DNA of 64,000 nt from Candidatus Hydrogenedentota bacterium (GCA_013359265.1 JABWCD010000018.1:1-64000), one strand, 5' to 3'; shown: positions 54,570-64,000, numbered from the stretch's first letter. Numbers and translations: made by a program. Notes: generated from the sequence alone by a model not told the origin.

Positions 54570-57083
54570 ATGCTAGAGAAAAGTAACGAACGAATCGTCC
54601 CTATCGCGATTGAGCAAGAACTAAAAACCTCGTTCATGGACTATTCCATGAGCGTGATCGTGAGCCGTGCGTTGCCGGACGTGCGGGACGGGCTGAAGCC
54701 GGTGCACCGGCGCGTGTTGTACGCGATGCACGAGATGGGCCTCGTCCACAACCGCGCGTACCGCAAGTCCGCGGCGGTGGTCGGCGAGACAATGGGTAAA
54801 TACCACCCGCACGGCGACCAGGCGATCTACGACACGCTGGTGCGCATGGCGCAGCCGTGGTCCCTGCGCAACGTGCTCGTGGACGGCCAGGGCAACTTCG
54901 GCTCCGTGGACGGCGACAGCCCGGCGGCAATGCGGTACACCGAGTGCCGTATGGCGCCCATCACCGCCCTGCTGCTTCAGGACATCGAGAAGCAGACCGT
55001 CGACATGGCGCCGAACTACGACGAAAAGTTCCAAGAACCGACCGTGCTGCCGTCGGCGTTCCCGAACCTGCTCGTCAACGGTTCCTACGGCATCGCCGTC
55101 GGCATGGCGACGAGTTGTCCGCCGCACAACATCACCGAGGTGTGCGACGCCGTCATTCACTACATCGACAATCCCGAGTGCAACACGAACGACCTGATGC
55201 GCTTCATCGAAGGGCCGGACTTCCCGACCGGCGGTATCATCTACGGCCGCGAAGGTCTCGGCGAGGCGTATCACACCGGCCGCGGCAAAATAAGCGTGCG
55301 CGCGAAGGTCCTGTTCGAGCACGACAAAGCGTCCGGCAAAGACCGCATCATCGTCACCGAGATTCCCTACCAGGTGAACAAGTCACGCCTCATCGAATCC
55401 ATCGCCGCGCTCGTGCGCGAGAAGACGGTCGAGGGCATTACCGATCTGCGCGACGAATCCGACCGCGACGGCATGCGCATCCTCATTGAAGTGCGCAAAG
55501 GCGACGAACCGCAGGTGATCCTGAACCAGCTCTACAAGCACACGCAGATGCAGGAGACGTTCAGCATCCTCATGCTGGCGCTCGTGAATAACCAGCCGCG
55601 CGTGTTGTCGCTCTACGAGGTCATCCACTACTACGTCAAGCACCGCGCGGAGATTGTGCGCCGGAGGACGGAGTTCGACCTGCGCAAAGCGGAAGAGCGC
55701 GCGCACATCGTCGAGGGCCTGCTCAAAGCGATCGACCACATCGACGAAGTCATCCAGATCATTCGCAGTTCGGAAACGCCGGAGTCCGCGCGCGACCGAT
55801 TGATGGAACGGTTCAAGTTCACGCACATTCAGGCGAACGAAATCCTCGCGATGCGCCTGCGCCGCCTGACCGGTCTCGAACGCGAGGAACTCGAAAAGGA
55901 ATACGCCGATCTGTTGAAACAGATCGAAATGTTCAAGCACATCCTCTCAAGCGAACGCACGATTCTCGCCGAAGTACGCAAGGAACTCGTCGCGATTAAG
56001 GACAAGTACGGCGACGCGCGCCGCACGCAAATCCTCGGCGAGCGCACCGAGTTCAGCGTCGAAGACCTTATCGCCGACGAAGAGATGGTCGTCACCGTCT
56101 CGAACATGGGCTACATCAAGCGCGTGCCCGTCGCCGCATACCGCAAGCAACGCCGCGGCGGCAAAGGCGTCACCGGTATGGACACGAAGGACGAGGACTT
56201 TGTCCGCGACCTGTTCATCGCGTCCGCGCACCAGTACATGCTGTTCTTCACGAACAAGGGCCGCGTCTACTGGCGCAAGGTGCACGAACTGCCAAAAGCC
56301 AGCCGCACCGCGCGCGGCCGCGCGATCGTGAACGTGCTCGACCTCTCCGGCGACGAAGTCGTGACCGCGTGCCTGCCCGTCCGCAATCTCGAAGAAGAAA
56401 ACAAGTACGTCTTCATGGTCACCGAGAAAGGCACGGTAAAGAAGACCGAACTCAAGGCGTTCAGTAACCCGCGCGCGACCGGCATCATAGCGCTGGGTCT
56501 CGAAAAGGACGACAAACTCATCGACGTGCAAATCACCTCCGGCGAGGACAACATCCTCATCGCCACGTATCTCGGCATGTCGATTCGCTTCCCGGAGAAA
56601 GACGTGCGCCCGATGGGCCGCGCCGCCGCAGGCGTTATCGGTATCCGCCTCGAGGAAGGCGACCGCGTGATTGGCGTGTCCATCGCGGGCGATGACAAGA
56701 CCGTCCTGAGCGTCGTTGAAAACGGCTACGGCAAGCGCACGCAGGTCGGTGAGTACCGCCTGCAACACCGCGGCGGGTCCGGCATCATCAACATCAAAAC
56801 CACCGAACGCAACGGCAACGTCGTCGCGATGATGACCGTTGACGACAGCGACGACATCGTCTGCGTATCGACGGACGGCATTGTCATGCGCTGCTCGGTG
56901 AGGGACATCCGCACGATCGGCCGCAATACGCAGGGCGTGAAGGTCATGACGCCCGGCGCGGGCGCGAAGGTCAGTGCCGTCGCGCGGGCCGTGCCCGAAG
57001 AGAAGGGCGATCAAGCCGCGGACGCCGCCGCGCCCGAAGGCGTGCCCGCGAGCGACGCGGATGCCACGGAAGAGGAAGAATAA
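54570..57083 (+). CDS. gyrA: DNA gyrase subunit A
   Basis: The 837-residue breakage-reunion subunit has catalytic Tyr123 (AMRYTECRM), the winged-helix region KYHPHGDQAIYDTLV and six C-terminal blades that begin with the GyrA box QRRGGKG near 526-532, which identifies GyrA, not ParC. The position equivalent to E. coli Ser83 is Gln84, while the Asp87 equivalent (Asp88) is kept. The C-terminus ends in an acidic, alanine-rich tail. Confidence 0.98.
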   Translation: MLEKSNERIVPIAIEQELKTSFMDYSMSVIVSRALPDVRDGLKPVHRRVLYAMHEMGLVHNRAYRKSAAVVGETMGKYHPHGDQAIYDTLVRMAQPWSLRNVLVDGQGNFGSVDGDSPAAMRYTECRMAPITALLLQDIEKQTVDMAPNYDEKFQEPTVLPSAFPNLLVNGSYGIAVGMATSCPPHNITEVCDAVIHYIDNPECNTNDLMRFIEGPDFPTGGIIYGREGLGEAYHTGRGKISVRAKVLFEHDKASGKDRIIVTEIPYQVNKSRLIESIAALVREKTVEGITDLRDESDRDGMRILIEVRKGDEPQVILNQLYKHTQMQETFSILMLALVNNQPRVLSLYEVIHYYVKHRAEIVRRRTEFDLRKAEERAHIVEGLLKAIDHIDEVIQIIRSSETPESARDRLMERFKFTHIQANEILAMRLRRLTGLEREELEKEYADLLKQIEMFKHILSSERTILAEVRKELVAIKDKYGDARRTQILGERTEFSVEDLIADEEMVVTVSNMGYIKRVPVAAYRKQRRGGKGVTGMDTKDEDFVRDLFIASAHQYMLFFTNKGRVYWRKVHELPKASRTARGRAIVNVLDLSGDEVVTACLPVRNLEEENKYVFMVTEKGTVKKTELKAFSNPRATGIIALGLEKDDKLIDVQITSGEDNILIATYLGMSIRFPEKDVRPMGRAAAGVIGIRLEEGDRVIGVSIAGDDKTVLSVVENGYGKRTQVGEYRLQHRGGSGIINIKTTERNGNVVAMMTVDDSDDIVCVSTDGIVMRCSVRDIRTIGRNTQGVKVMTPGAGAKVSAVARAVPEEKGDQAADAAAPEGVPASDADATEEEE

Positions 57084-57112
57084 GCACCCTCGACGCGAGG
57101 ATTCTATGGAGT

Positions 57113-57147
57113 GCGGTAGCAGAGTCCGCTTCGGACGGCGCTACCGC
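57113..57147. terminator. Double hairpin between gyrA and a convergent gene
   Basis: GCGGTAGC (57113-57120) pairs perfectly with GCTACCGC (57140-57147), and inside it GTCCG (57124-57128) pairs with CGGAC (57132-57136) around CTT. A short CTTT follows. It lies 30 bases after gyrA and is likely a bidirectional terminator or a REP-like element. Confidence 0.6.
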
Positions 57148-57261
57148 TTTGGCTCCCGGCAGAGCCGGAGTTCTTCGCGCACACCGTGAACGTAGCTCAA
57201 TCCGACGCAGCGCCACGCGGGCCAATGCCGTAGCGCAAACTACCGCCCCGGACCCAATGCC

Positions 57262-57849
57262 CTACAGCGTGACTGTCAACGTTGCGGCGGCAGTCAGTGG
57301 CGCGGGCTGGCCGTCGGCTCCGGGGGCCTGAACGGCCTCGCCATTCGCATTGTAGGCGTTCACCGCAACCGCAACCTCCCCCGCCGCGAGCGCCGCGGGA
57401 AGCGCCGTGCTGCGTGACCAAACCCCGTCTCCCGCTGTTACGTCGCCTTCGGTGCCGTTGTCGAACAAGTCCACCTTGCTATCGCCAACGGTCGCGGCCA
57501 CCGTGTCGATGGCGCGGTTCGGGTCGGCGACGATCGCGGTGATGAGGACGTTTTCCCCCGCTTTGGCCGACGCTGGTTCAACCGTCACGGACTTGATCGC
57601 CGGCTGCGTGGCATCCGCGGGGGCCGCGGCCTTCTCCTCCTCGGTCATCACGCTGTGGACGTTCAACTTGAGAGGGTCGGCAGTCGCGGTTGCGCCGCCG
57701 AGACCAAGCTCCTGCAACTTCTGAAGTATGGGCACCAACTCCTCGACCGGTCCCGAAATCGTGATCGAGACGGTTACTTCTCCGTGCGCGGGCGCACTGG
57801 CGACAAGCAAGGCAACGAACAGGCATGCAATCCAACCCCGACGTAACAT
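57262..57849 (-). CDS. Secreted Ig-like domain protein
   Basis: The 195-residue protein has a signal peptide (cleavage near AHG) and, after a helical segment (VPILQKLQELGLGG), an Ig/PKD-like beta-sandwich: IKSVTVEPASAKAGENVLITAIV and DLFDNGTEGDVTAGDGVWS, the latter typical of choice-of-anchor X-like surface domains. GGGGAG lies about 8 bases before the ATG. Role unknown. Confidence 0.75.
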   Translation of the reverse strand: MLRRGWIACLFVALLVASAPAHGEVTVSITISGPVEELVPILQKLQELGLGGATATADPLKLNVHSVMTEEEKAAAPADATQPAIKSVTVEPASAKAGENVLITAIVADPNRAIDTVAATVGDSKVDLFDNGTEGDVTAGDGVWSRSTALPAALAAGEVAVAVNAYNANGEAVQAPGADGQPAPLTAAATLTVTL

Positions 57850-57976
57850 GGCGCGATCTCCCCGGTAGTCCCGCCGCGCACGATTGCGCGGCCCCTTCAC
57901 ACGTACCACACTCTACCGCGATCCACGCGGCGGTACAATAGCAACCTTCCGGTACAACCGCGTTCGTGGCGCCGAA

Positions 57977-59203
57977 CTACCCGGGATAGCCCGACGCAAA
58001 CGAGCTTCCCGTGTTCGCTGCTCGCGCCTTCCGCACCTTTTCCAGGTAGCCGCTCGCGCGGAATGCCGCCAGCGGGCTGGGGTCAATACCCATCTCGGCG
58101 CGAACCTGCCCAAGCAGCGGCCGCACGTCCGTCTGATAGGCCGCTTGCAGCGTCTCTTCCGCCGCGACGATGTCGCCATTCTCCTGCGCTTCGCGCAGCG
58201 CCCTGCGATCGACCAGCGACGCGCGGGCGTACGCCGCCTGGCAGTTCACCACGGACTGAATCATTTCCTCGATTTTCGATTTAAGGTTGTGGCTCTGATC
58301 GATCATGTATGCGACATTCATGCGGGCCGCCGGGTCGTCCTCTGCCGCGACAAGTTCGTTATAGATTAGGAAGAGCTCGTAGGGGTTGATGCTGCCGACG
58401 CTCACGTCGTCATCCGCGTACTTCTTGTTGTTGAAATGGAACCCGCCCAGCTTGCCTTCGTCGATAAGAAACGCGACGATGTGCTCGATGTTCGTGCCGA
58501 GGGCATGGTGACCGAGATCGATGAGCACCTGCGCGCGATCGCCGAGTCGTTTGCAGAAGGCATACGACATGCCCCAATCCGCGATATCCGTGTGGTAAAA
58601 CGCCGGCTCGAAAAACTTGTACTCGACCAACATCCGCATATTCGGTGGCATGGCGTCGTAACACGCCTGCAGTCCTTCCTGCATCCACCGCTTGCGCCGC
58701 CGAAAATCGCCCTGACCCGGATAATTCGTGCCGTCCGCAAACCAAAGGCTCAGAATGTCCGAGTCGGAGGCTTTCGCGATCTCGATGCACTCGATCAAAT
58801 GTTCGAGCGCCTTCCTCCGCACGCGCGCGTCTTCGTGCGTCAAGCTCCCCAGCTTGTAGTCATCGTCTTGAAACAGGTTCGGATTGATCGCGCCGATGCG
58901 CACGCCCAATTGTTTCGCGTAGGCGTTTAACGCGGTGAAATCGTCCACTTTGTCCCACGGAATGTGAATTGCCACCGACGGCGCCACGCCCGTGAATTTG
59001 TGGACGATTGCCGCGTCCTCCATCTTCTCGAACGGATTGCGCGGCACGCCTTCCTGCGGAAACACCTTGAATCGCGTGCCTGAATTGCCGTACGCCCACG
59101 ACGGCGTTTCGATGTGGTGGCGTTTAATGCGCTCCTTTATCGGCCCGAGATCGCCGAATAGTTCTTCGAGCGCTGAAAGCGCGTTGTGGTCCGAATTCTT
59201 CAC
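57977..59203 (-). CDS. L-rhamnose isomerase (RhaI type)
   Basis: This 408-residue TIM-barrel isomerase resembles the Pseudomonas stutzeri-type L-rhamnose isomerase, which interconverts L-rhamnose and L-rhamnulose and accepts other sugars. Matching blocks are [82 protein letters not shown] and [14 protein letters not shown], which supply the Glu/Asp/His metal ligands. No other rhamnose genes are adjacent. It lies 15 bases downstream of the LptF/G gene. Confidence 0.88.
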   Translation of the reverse strand: MKNSDHNALSALEELFGDLGPIKERIKRHHIETPSWAYGNSGTRFKVFPQEGVPRNPFEKMEDAAIVHKFTGVAPSVAIHIPWDKVDDFTALNAYAKQLGVRIGAINPNLFQDDDYKLGSLTHEDARVRRKALEHLIECIEIAKASDSDILSLWFADGTNYPGQGDFRRRKRWMQEGLQACYDAMPPNMRMLVEYKFFEPAFYHTDIADWGMSYAFCKRLGDRAQVLIDLGHHALGTNIEHIVAFLIDEGKLGGFHFNNKKYADDDVSVGSINPYELFLIYNELVAAEDDPAARMNVAYMIDQSHNLKSKIEEMIQSVVNCQAAYARASLVDRRALREAQENGDIVAAEETLQAAYQTDVRPLLGQVRAEMGIDPSPLAAFRASGYLEKVRKARAANTGSSFASGYPG

Positions 59204-59218
59204 GGCACGACTCCGAAA

Positions 59219-60289
59219 CTAGGTTGGCGTTCGCCAGTACATGAACATTCCGGCGGCGAGAAAGACCGCGTTTGCGGACCACGCCGCGGCGACTGGCGAA
59301 ATGCGTTCCGCGTAACCCAAGCCCGTCGTGAACGAGAACACCAGCATGTACGTAATGGCAATCACGACGCTCGTCCCAAAGCCGATCGCGAGCCCGCCGC
59401 GGCGCAGCCGCACTGCAAACGGAATCGCCAGCCAGATCATCGCGAAACTCAGCACGGGCTGCGAGTACTTCGCGTAGTAGTCTACCTGAAGCCGCGCGGA
59501 AGGAATGTTGCGCTCGGACGCAATCACGATATCCTCCTTGAGCTGTTTCGCCGTCTTGGTCTCCGCCGGCTTGTCGAGCGCAAACAGCGCGTCCGGCGTT
59601 TCCGTGATTGGCGCGGGCGCGCGGCGAATCGCGCGCGACAGCAACACGTCGCTGATCTCGCACCATAACCCGTCTTCAAGCATCCATTGGCGCTGGTTCT
59701 CGTCCCAGTACATCCGGCGCGCCCGGACCTGGCGGATTGTGTCTCCTTCCCGCGCGAACATCAGCACGCCCTCGCCGGTCAGCGCGACGCGGTTGAACTT
59801 TTCGAGGTTGCACGTCCAGCCGCCTTCGAGGTTGGACCAGGTCCTGCCCCTGCGATCGCGGGGGTCGCTCAGCGAAAAGTAGTTCCGGTCGATGTGCTCC
59901 GCCTCGACGGCCGCGGAGGTGCCCCACGTCTCGTTCAGCACGAACTGTCCGCCCGCAAAGACCATCGATAGCACAATTGGCATCCGCACGAACCGCCGCA
60001 GGCTGATCCCACTCGCGGTCACTGCGGTGACTTCGTTGTGTTGCGCGGCGTCCCCCAGCACCAACAGCGCGGAAATCAGCAGGGAGAACGGCGCAACCCG
60101 CTGAATCACGGACGGCAGGAAATTGAGATAGTACTGAATGACGACGTCACTGGGAACATTGTACTTACGAATATCTACCAGACGATGTGTAAACAGATCG
60201 ATGAACACATAGACCAGCGACAGTGCAACCAGCGCCTGGAGGAGCGTGGTTGTCATGCGAAACAGGAGGTATCTGTCAAGCGTTTTCAC
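59219..60289 (-). CDS. LptF/LptG family permease
   Basis: The 356-residue protein has the YjgP/YjgQ layout: helices at about 14-36, 57-80 and 98-118, a periplasmic beta-jellyroll (about 125-265), and three C-terminal helices. LptF and LptG with LptB extract lipopolysaccharide from the inner membrane. Only one copy lies here. The GTG start (VKTLDRYLLFRM) matches the family start better than a TTG seven codons upstream. It is divergent from the FadL-like porin gene. Confidence 0.87.
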   Translation of the reverse strand: MKTLDRYLLFRMTTTLLQALVALSLVYVFIDLFTHRLVDIRKYNVPSDVVIQYYLNFLPSVIQRVAPFSLLISALLVLGDAAQHNEVTAVTASGISLRRFVRMPIVLSMVFAGGQFVLNETWGTSAAVEAEHIDRNYFSLSDPRDRRGRTWSNLEGGWTCNLEKFNRVALTGEGVLMFAREGDTIRQVRARRMYWDENQRQWMLEDGLWCEISDVLLSRAIRRAPAPITETPDALFALDKPAETKTAKQLKEDIVIASERNIPSARLQVDYYAKYSQPVLSFAMIWLAIPFAVRLRRGGLAIGFGTSVVIAITYMLVFSFTTGLGYAERISPVAAAWSANAVFLAAGMFMYWRTPT

Positions 60290-60424
60290 GTGCCGGGGAT
60301 TCCCACTCAATCGCCAATTCTACCAGATGGGCAGACCATGCTTCCTGACCTGCTGTGATAATCGGGAATCGCGGTGGTACATTGGAGCGGGAAGGTTCTC
60401 TTTGCTGCAACGGAGACCCCAGTC

Positions 60425-61624
60425 GTGCGCCTTCAGCGGTATGCGTACGCCCACGCATTTCTCGTGCTCTTCGCCGTCCGGCATGCCCTTGCCACGGACG
60501 GCAACGAGTTAATTGGCATCGGCGCCATCCAGAAGGGCACCGCCGGCGCGGGCGTAGCTGTTCCGCAGGACGCCACGTGGATACTGCTCAATCCTGCCGG
60601 CATCATCGCGCTCGACAAGCGGATTGACGTGTCCGGCGAGTTCCTCGACCTCTACCGCGGGGCCGAACCCCACGGCCTGCCGATTATCGTGAACCCCCGC
60701 GCGTTCCAACTCGCGGACCACGGCACGATCTTTGTGCCTTCGATCGCGATGGTCTGGCCGCTCGAACACGGCACCTTGGGCTTTGGAATTCTCGGGACAC
60801 AGGGCAACAATGCCGACTATGACCGCTCGCGTACGACTTTGCCGTTTTCGCGCGGTAACGATCGCCGCTCCGACCTTCAGGTCGCGCGCATGCCAATATC
60901 CTACGCGTACCAGTTCGACAACGGCTGGACCATTGGCGGGTCAATCATGCCGGTCTTCACGGTGTTCCGCACCGATTCGCTTACACTGCAGCTACGGCCG
61001 ACCGAGGGCGACTACAAGCGCGAGGTGGGCTTCGGCATCGGCGTCCAGCTCGCCCTGTACAAGGAGTGGGAGCGCTTGAGCTTTGGCGCAACGTGGCGCT
61101 CGCGCCAGTTTGTCGAACAGTACAAGCTGTACGAAGAACCCATCCGTTGGAACCTCGATCTGCCGGAAGTCATTCAGGTGGGCGCGGCGTGGAAGGTGAC
61201 GGACAAACTGCAACTTCTCGCCGACTACAAGTTCCAGCATTGGTCCAAGCTCAAGCAGTTTCACAACCCCACGATTAAGGGCGGGTTGGGGTGGAACGAT
61301 CAGGACATCTACAAGGTCGGCGCAATCTACACGGTGAATGACAACTGGATTCTGCGCGCGGGCTACTCGCGCGGCAACCCCGCCGTGGACGAACAGCATA
61401 TCTTCGCGAACATCTTGACGCCCGCGATCGCCGAAGACCACTTCACGTTCGGCTTCACCAAGAGACTCACCGAACGCTCCGAGTTCCATTTCGCGTGGAC
61501 CCACACATTTCCCGAAGATAGGGCCGATGACGGCACCGGCGACATCTTCTCGAAACTCGGCCGCGGCTCGCGCGTGCAATACGAAGAAGACGCGTACACG
61601 TTCCAGTACACGTTCAAATTCTGA
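60425..61624 (+). CDS. OmpP1/FadL/TodX-family outer-membrane transporter
   Basis: This 399-residue outer-membrane beta-barrel protein carries the family opening NELIGIGAIQKGTAGAGVAVPQDATWILLNPAG, with the NPA box, and repeated amphipathic strands up to the terminal YTFQYTFKF, which ends in the aromatic residue needed for outer-membrane insertion. Members take up hydrophobic compounds such as long-chain fatty acids. The GTG start has GGAG 8 bases upstream and opens a signal peptide ending near ALA. Confidence 0.87.
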   Translation: MRLQRYAYAHAFLVLFAVRHALATDGNELIGIGAIQKGTAGAGVAVPQDATWILLNPAGIIALDKRIDVSGEFLDLYRGAEPHGLPIIVNPRAFQLADHGTIFVPSIAMVWPLEHGTLGFGILGTQGNNADYDRSRTTLPFSRGNDRRSDLQVARMPISYAYQFDNGWTIGGSIMPVFTVFRTDSLTLQLRPTEGDYKREVGFGIGVQLALYKEWERLSFGATWRSRQFVEQYKLYEEPIRWNLDLPEVIQVGAAWKVTDKLQLLADYKFQHWSKLKQFHNPTIKGGLGWNDQDIYKVGAIYTVNDNWILRAGYSRGNPAVDEQHIFANILTPAIAEDHFTFGFTKRLTERSEFHFAWTHTFPEDRADDGTGDIFSKLGRGSRVQYEEDAYTFQYTFKF

Positions 61625-61629
61625 TCCGA

Positions 61630-62352
61630 CTACAACACGTGCCGGAAGACCATATATCCCTCAGCGGCTTCGACGCTGATCTCTCGCCCACGCACCCGCG
61701 CGGTGTACTCGACGTTCTGCAAACTCGAATGGTGGATCGCGTCGCGCATTTGCGATTTGTGCATTGACAGCGCCTTCAGCTTGTGCTCCAGGAACGCGCT
61801 GATATCGACGTAAAAGTTCGGGTGAAACTTCTCGCGCTCGAGACTCCAGAACAGCGAGGTGTTGTCGTATCCCAGCACGATCCGTTGAAACGGCTTCGCC
61901 GACGGCACGCCCGGACGCAGCGCCGTCCACGCGGCGCGAAAAACCGCGTCATGATCCTGATTGTATGATGACACCGGAATCGCGACCATCGTCGGTTTCA
62001 ACCGATCCAGGGCCAACTTGGCGTCGCGCTCGAACAGCGCAATCAAATCGCGCCGCGGCATCGCGTCGAGACGCAGGTGCGTCTGCTCGTCGCGGAACAG
62101 GATTTCCCAATCGTCGACCTTCAGGTAGTCCATCACCGATTTCAATTCGGCTTCGCGCGTGCCGCCGCTGACTTCTCCCGGTTTGCCGTCGTAATGCTTC
62201 AAATCCCCGACGGAACACACGATGCAGTAGACCTCGCCGCCAAGGTGCTTGATGCGCGCCATTGTGCCCGCGCAGCCAAAACACTCGTCGTCGGCGTGCG
62301 GCGCAATGACCAACAAGCGTTGCTTGGAAAGGAAGACGTCTTCAGGCGTCAA
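61630..62352 (-). CDS. PIG-L/LmbE family deacetylase
   Basis: The 240-residue zinc hydrolase carries APHADDECFGCAGT (residues 17-30) with the HADDE zinc motif and the later SSYNQDHDAVFRA metal histidine. PIG-L proteins remove N-acetyl groups from GlcNAc-linked substrates, including BshB in bacillithiol synthesis. The start is a TTG that overlaps the stop of the upstream glycosyltransferase gene by 11 bases, so a sugar-lipid or cell-surface substrate is likely. Confidence 0.88.
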   Translation of the reverse strand: MTPEDVFLSKQRLLVIAPHADDECFGCAGTMARIKHLGGEVYCIVCSVGDLKHYDGKPGEVSGGTREAELKSVMDYLKVDDWEILFRDEQTHLRLDAMPRRDLIALFERDAKLALDRLKPTMVAIPVSSYNQDHDAVFRAAWTALRPGVPSAKPFQRIVLGYDNTSLFWSLEREKFHPNFYVDISAFLEHKLKALSMHKSQMRDAIHHSSLQNVEYTARVRGREISVEAAEGYMVFRHVL

Positions 62353-63505
62353 GTCGTTTCTCCCGGATCAACGTTTCGTACAGCGATTCGATCTGCTCCA
62401 CCATCCGCGCAATGCTGAACTGCTGCGCATGCTCGCGCGCGGCGCCGCCAAGGCGTTCGCGTTGCGCAGGGTCGGCGGCCAGCGACAGTACGGCGGACGC
62501 GATTCCCGTTTCATCGCGGGGGCGCACCAGCAGGCCGGTCTTTGTTTCGATCAGGACTTCCGGAATTCCGCCAACGTTGGTTGCCACCACCGGCGTGCCG
62601 GCCGCGCCTGCCTCGAGAATGACACGCCCCATCCCCTCGTTAAGCGACGGCACCACGCACACGTCCATCGCTGCCATCAGTTCGGAAACGTCGTCGCGAA
62701 TTCCCAGGAACTGGATGCGCAACCCCAGCGACTTCGCCTCCGATTCCAGCGACTTCCGCTCCGCGCCGTCGCCCGCGAGAACGAATCGCGCGTTCGGCAA
62801 TGATTCCGCGACGATGTGCGCTGCCTGCACAAAATACGAGAAACCCTTCACGGGTTCAAGGCGTCCCACGCCGCCTACCACGAAATCGTCGCGACCAATG
62901 CCCAGCTTCGTGCGCGTGGCATCGCGATGTTCGATTGCCGCCGTGAACGGCGCAAGATCGATCCCGCTGAAAATCGATGTCCACTGCTCCGCGGTCCCCA
63001 CGCCCTCGGCAAGATGCTGTTCGACGCCGCGCCGCGTCAACTCGATCAGCCTGTCCGATTTTCGCGCAACGTTTCGTTCGAGCATCGTATAGAGCGCCGT
63101 CAGCGCGGCGTTGAAGTAGCCGAAGAACACGTGCCCGTGCGGCGTGTGCACGATGATTGGCACGCGCGCTTTGGCGGCGGCGATTCGCCCGAGGTATCCC
63201 GCCTTGGATGTGTGTGTGTGGACAATGTCGTACTTGCGCTGGGCGAAGATGCGCGTGAGTTCTCCATACGCGCGCAGGTCGCGCAGCGGCGACGGATTCC
63301 GCACAAGACTCGCCACGCGGACGATTTCGATCCCCGCCGCGCGCACCGCGTCTTCCATGCTGGGTTCGCCCGGCGCAGTATAACCGCTAATCAGATCGAC
63401 CTCGAACCGCTCGCGGTTCGCTAGGCGCACCGTATGAAAAGTATTCTCCTGCGCGCCGCCTTTGCACATTCGCGTGATCACGTGCGCGACGCGGATGCGC
63501 CTCAT
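62342..63505 (-). CDS. Glycosyltransferase, GT4 family
   Basis: The 387-residue GT-B enzyme has an N-terminal acceptor domain (VAHVITRMCKGGAQENTF) and the GT4 donor domain: VGGVGRLEPVKGFSYFVQAA, FVLAGDGAERKSLE and PSLNEGMGRVILEAGAAGTPVVATNVGGIPEV with the E-x7-E motif. The donor is probably a UDP- or GDP-sugar. The ATG overlaps the stop of the next upstream glycosyltransferase gene (ATGA), and its own end overlaps the deacetylase. Confidence 0.92.
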   Translation of the reverse strand: MRRIRVAHVITRMCKGGAQENTFHTVRLANRERFEVDLISGYTAPGEPSMEDAVRAAGIEIVRVASLVRNPSPLRDLRAYGELTRIFAQRKYDIVHTHTSKAGYLGRIAAAKARVPIIVHTPHGHVFFGYFNAALTALYTMLERNVARKSDRLIELTRRGVEQHLAEGVGTAEQWTSIFSGIDLAPFTAAIEHRDATRTKLGIGRDDFVVGGVGRLEPVKGFSYFVQAAHIVAESLPNARFVLAGDGAERKSLESEAKSLGLRIQFLGIRDDVSELMAAMDVCVVPSLNEGMGRVILEAGAAGTPVVATNVGGIPEVLIETKTGLLVRPRDETGIASAVLSLAADPAQRERLGGAAREHAQQFSIARMVEQIESLYETLIREKRLDA

Positions 63506-64000
63506 TTCCGCACCCCGAGCACCGCCAGCATCTGGTTCGCGAACACGCGCCAGTTGAGTTCGTTGTCCACGCGCAAACGCCCAATCTCGCCGAGCCGCCG
63601 CGCAAGTTCCGCGTCGAGAAGAATGCGCACGATCGCGTCGGCGAGCCCTTCGGCGTCGTCCGGTTCGACAAGCAATCCGCTTTCTTCGTTTATCACCGCC
63701 TCCGTCGCGCCACCCGACCTACCGGCGACGACCGGCTTGCCGTGCGCGTGCGCTTCCGCGAACACGAGGCCAAACCCCTCGACGTGCCCGCCCCGGTCTT
63801 CGCCCGTGGGCAATGCAAAGACTTCGCACAACGCGTACAACGCCTGCACGTAGTCGCGGCGCATCGAGCCCGCGAAGGTGATGTTATCGCGCACGCCCAT
63901 GCGAAAGGCCGCGCGCGAGCACGCCGCCATTGCGGGCCCCTGCCCGACGATTACAAGGTGTGCGTTGGGCACGCGATTGATTACGCGAGCCATCGCGCGC
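63502..64000 (-). CDS. Glycosyltransferase GT4, C-terminal part (runs off the window)
   Basis: Only the C-terminal 166 or so residues are present; the 5' end lies beyond the window. Visible are LVIVGQGPAMAACSRAAFRMG, FAGSMRRDYVQALYALCEVFALPTGE and EGFGLVFAEAHAHGKPVVAGRSGGATEAV, the GT4 donor-binding site with its E-x7-E motif. The frame stays open to the end of the sequence. It is first in a run with the next glycosyltransferase and the deacetylase. Confidence 0.9.
   Translation of the reverse strand, partial: RAMARVINRVPNAHLVIVGQGPAMAACSRAAFRMGVRDNITFAGSMRRDYVQALYALCEVFALPTGEDRGGHVEGFGLVFAEAHAHGKPVVAGRSGGATEAVINEESGLLVEPDDAEGLADAIVRILLDAELARRLGEIGRLRVDNELNWRVFANQMLAVLGVRK

Overview
The window looks like chromosomal DNA of a GC-rich, Gram-negative-type bacterium of the Planctomycetota / Hydrogenedentota / Lentisphaerota kind. 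The clues are a DUF1559-type prepilin with an H-X9-DG tail plus a divergent relative, three PQQ-like beta-propeller proteins, DUF1573, DUF6807 (PmoA-like), GH123/DUF4091 and DUF1259 secreted proteins, a FadL-type outer-membrane porin and an LptF/LptG permease. The phylum is an inference from gene content only. No rRNA, tRNA or CRISPR array was seen.

Layout. 0-1.6 kb: a probable small RNA with its own -10 box and intrinsic terminator, then an IS110/IS1111-type transposase (minus strand) whose 3' flank can fold like a bridge RNA. 1.6-10.6 kb: housekeeping and stress genes (trxB, a DUF1573 lipoprotein, glutathione peroxidase, an RsbW-like kinase with a STAS partner, an unknown secreted protein, VanZ, a class A penicillin-binding protein, queA). 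10.6-14.9 kb: a low-complexity repeat region, then three SAM methyltransferases and a GT39-like membrane glycosyltransferase. 15-21.5 kb: secreted proteins of unknown or carbohydrate-related function (DUF6807, alginate lyase, PQQ propeller). 21.7-28.6 kb: chrBA chromate resistance, two secreted proteins, and an iron-type ABC binding protein plus permease without an ATPase gene. 28.8-36.8 kb: PQQ propeller, glycosyltransferase, PQQ-like lipoprotein, and a LolD/MacB-like ATPase with a large FtsX-type permease. 37-44.1 kb: prepilin, alpha/beta hydrolase, Tat-type amidohydrolase, six-heme cytochrome c, two small proteins and a ceramidase-like enzyme. 44.1-48.9 kb: an MqsRA-type toxin-antitoxin pair with an unusual antitoxin, a GH123-like protein and an alpha/beta hydrolase. 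49-57.1 kb: pilin-like protein, HAD phosphatase, gyrB, YcxB-like, GNAT, gyrA. 57.2-64 kb: secreted Ig-like protein, L-rhamnose isomerase, LptF/G, FadL porin, PIG-L deacetylase and two glycosyltransferases, the last running off the window.

The most unusual non-coding signal is a dispersed family of hexamer-based (TCGTGC / TCGTAA) imperfect palindromes in three intergenic regions (10.6-11.0, 41.0 and 50.9 kb), one arm of which supplies the start codon and first signal-peptide codons of the six-heme cytochrome. Three other, unrelated hairpins sit at 20.2, 30.2 and 57.1 kb. The strongest protein-level novelty is an MqsA-type zinc-finger antitoxin whose usual XRE-type DNA-binding half appears to be replaced by an excisionase/MerR-like helix-turn-helix. 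The GyrA quinolone-contact position equivalent to E. coli Ser83 is a glutamine.
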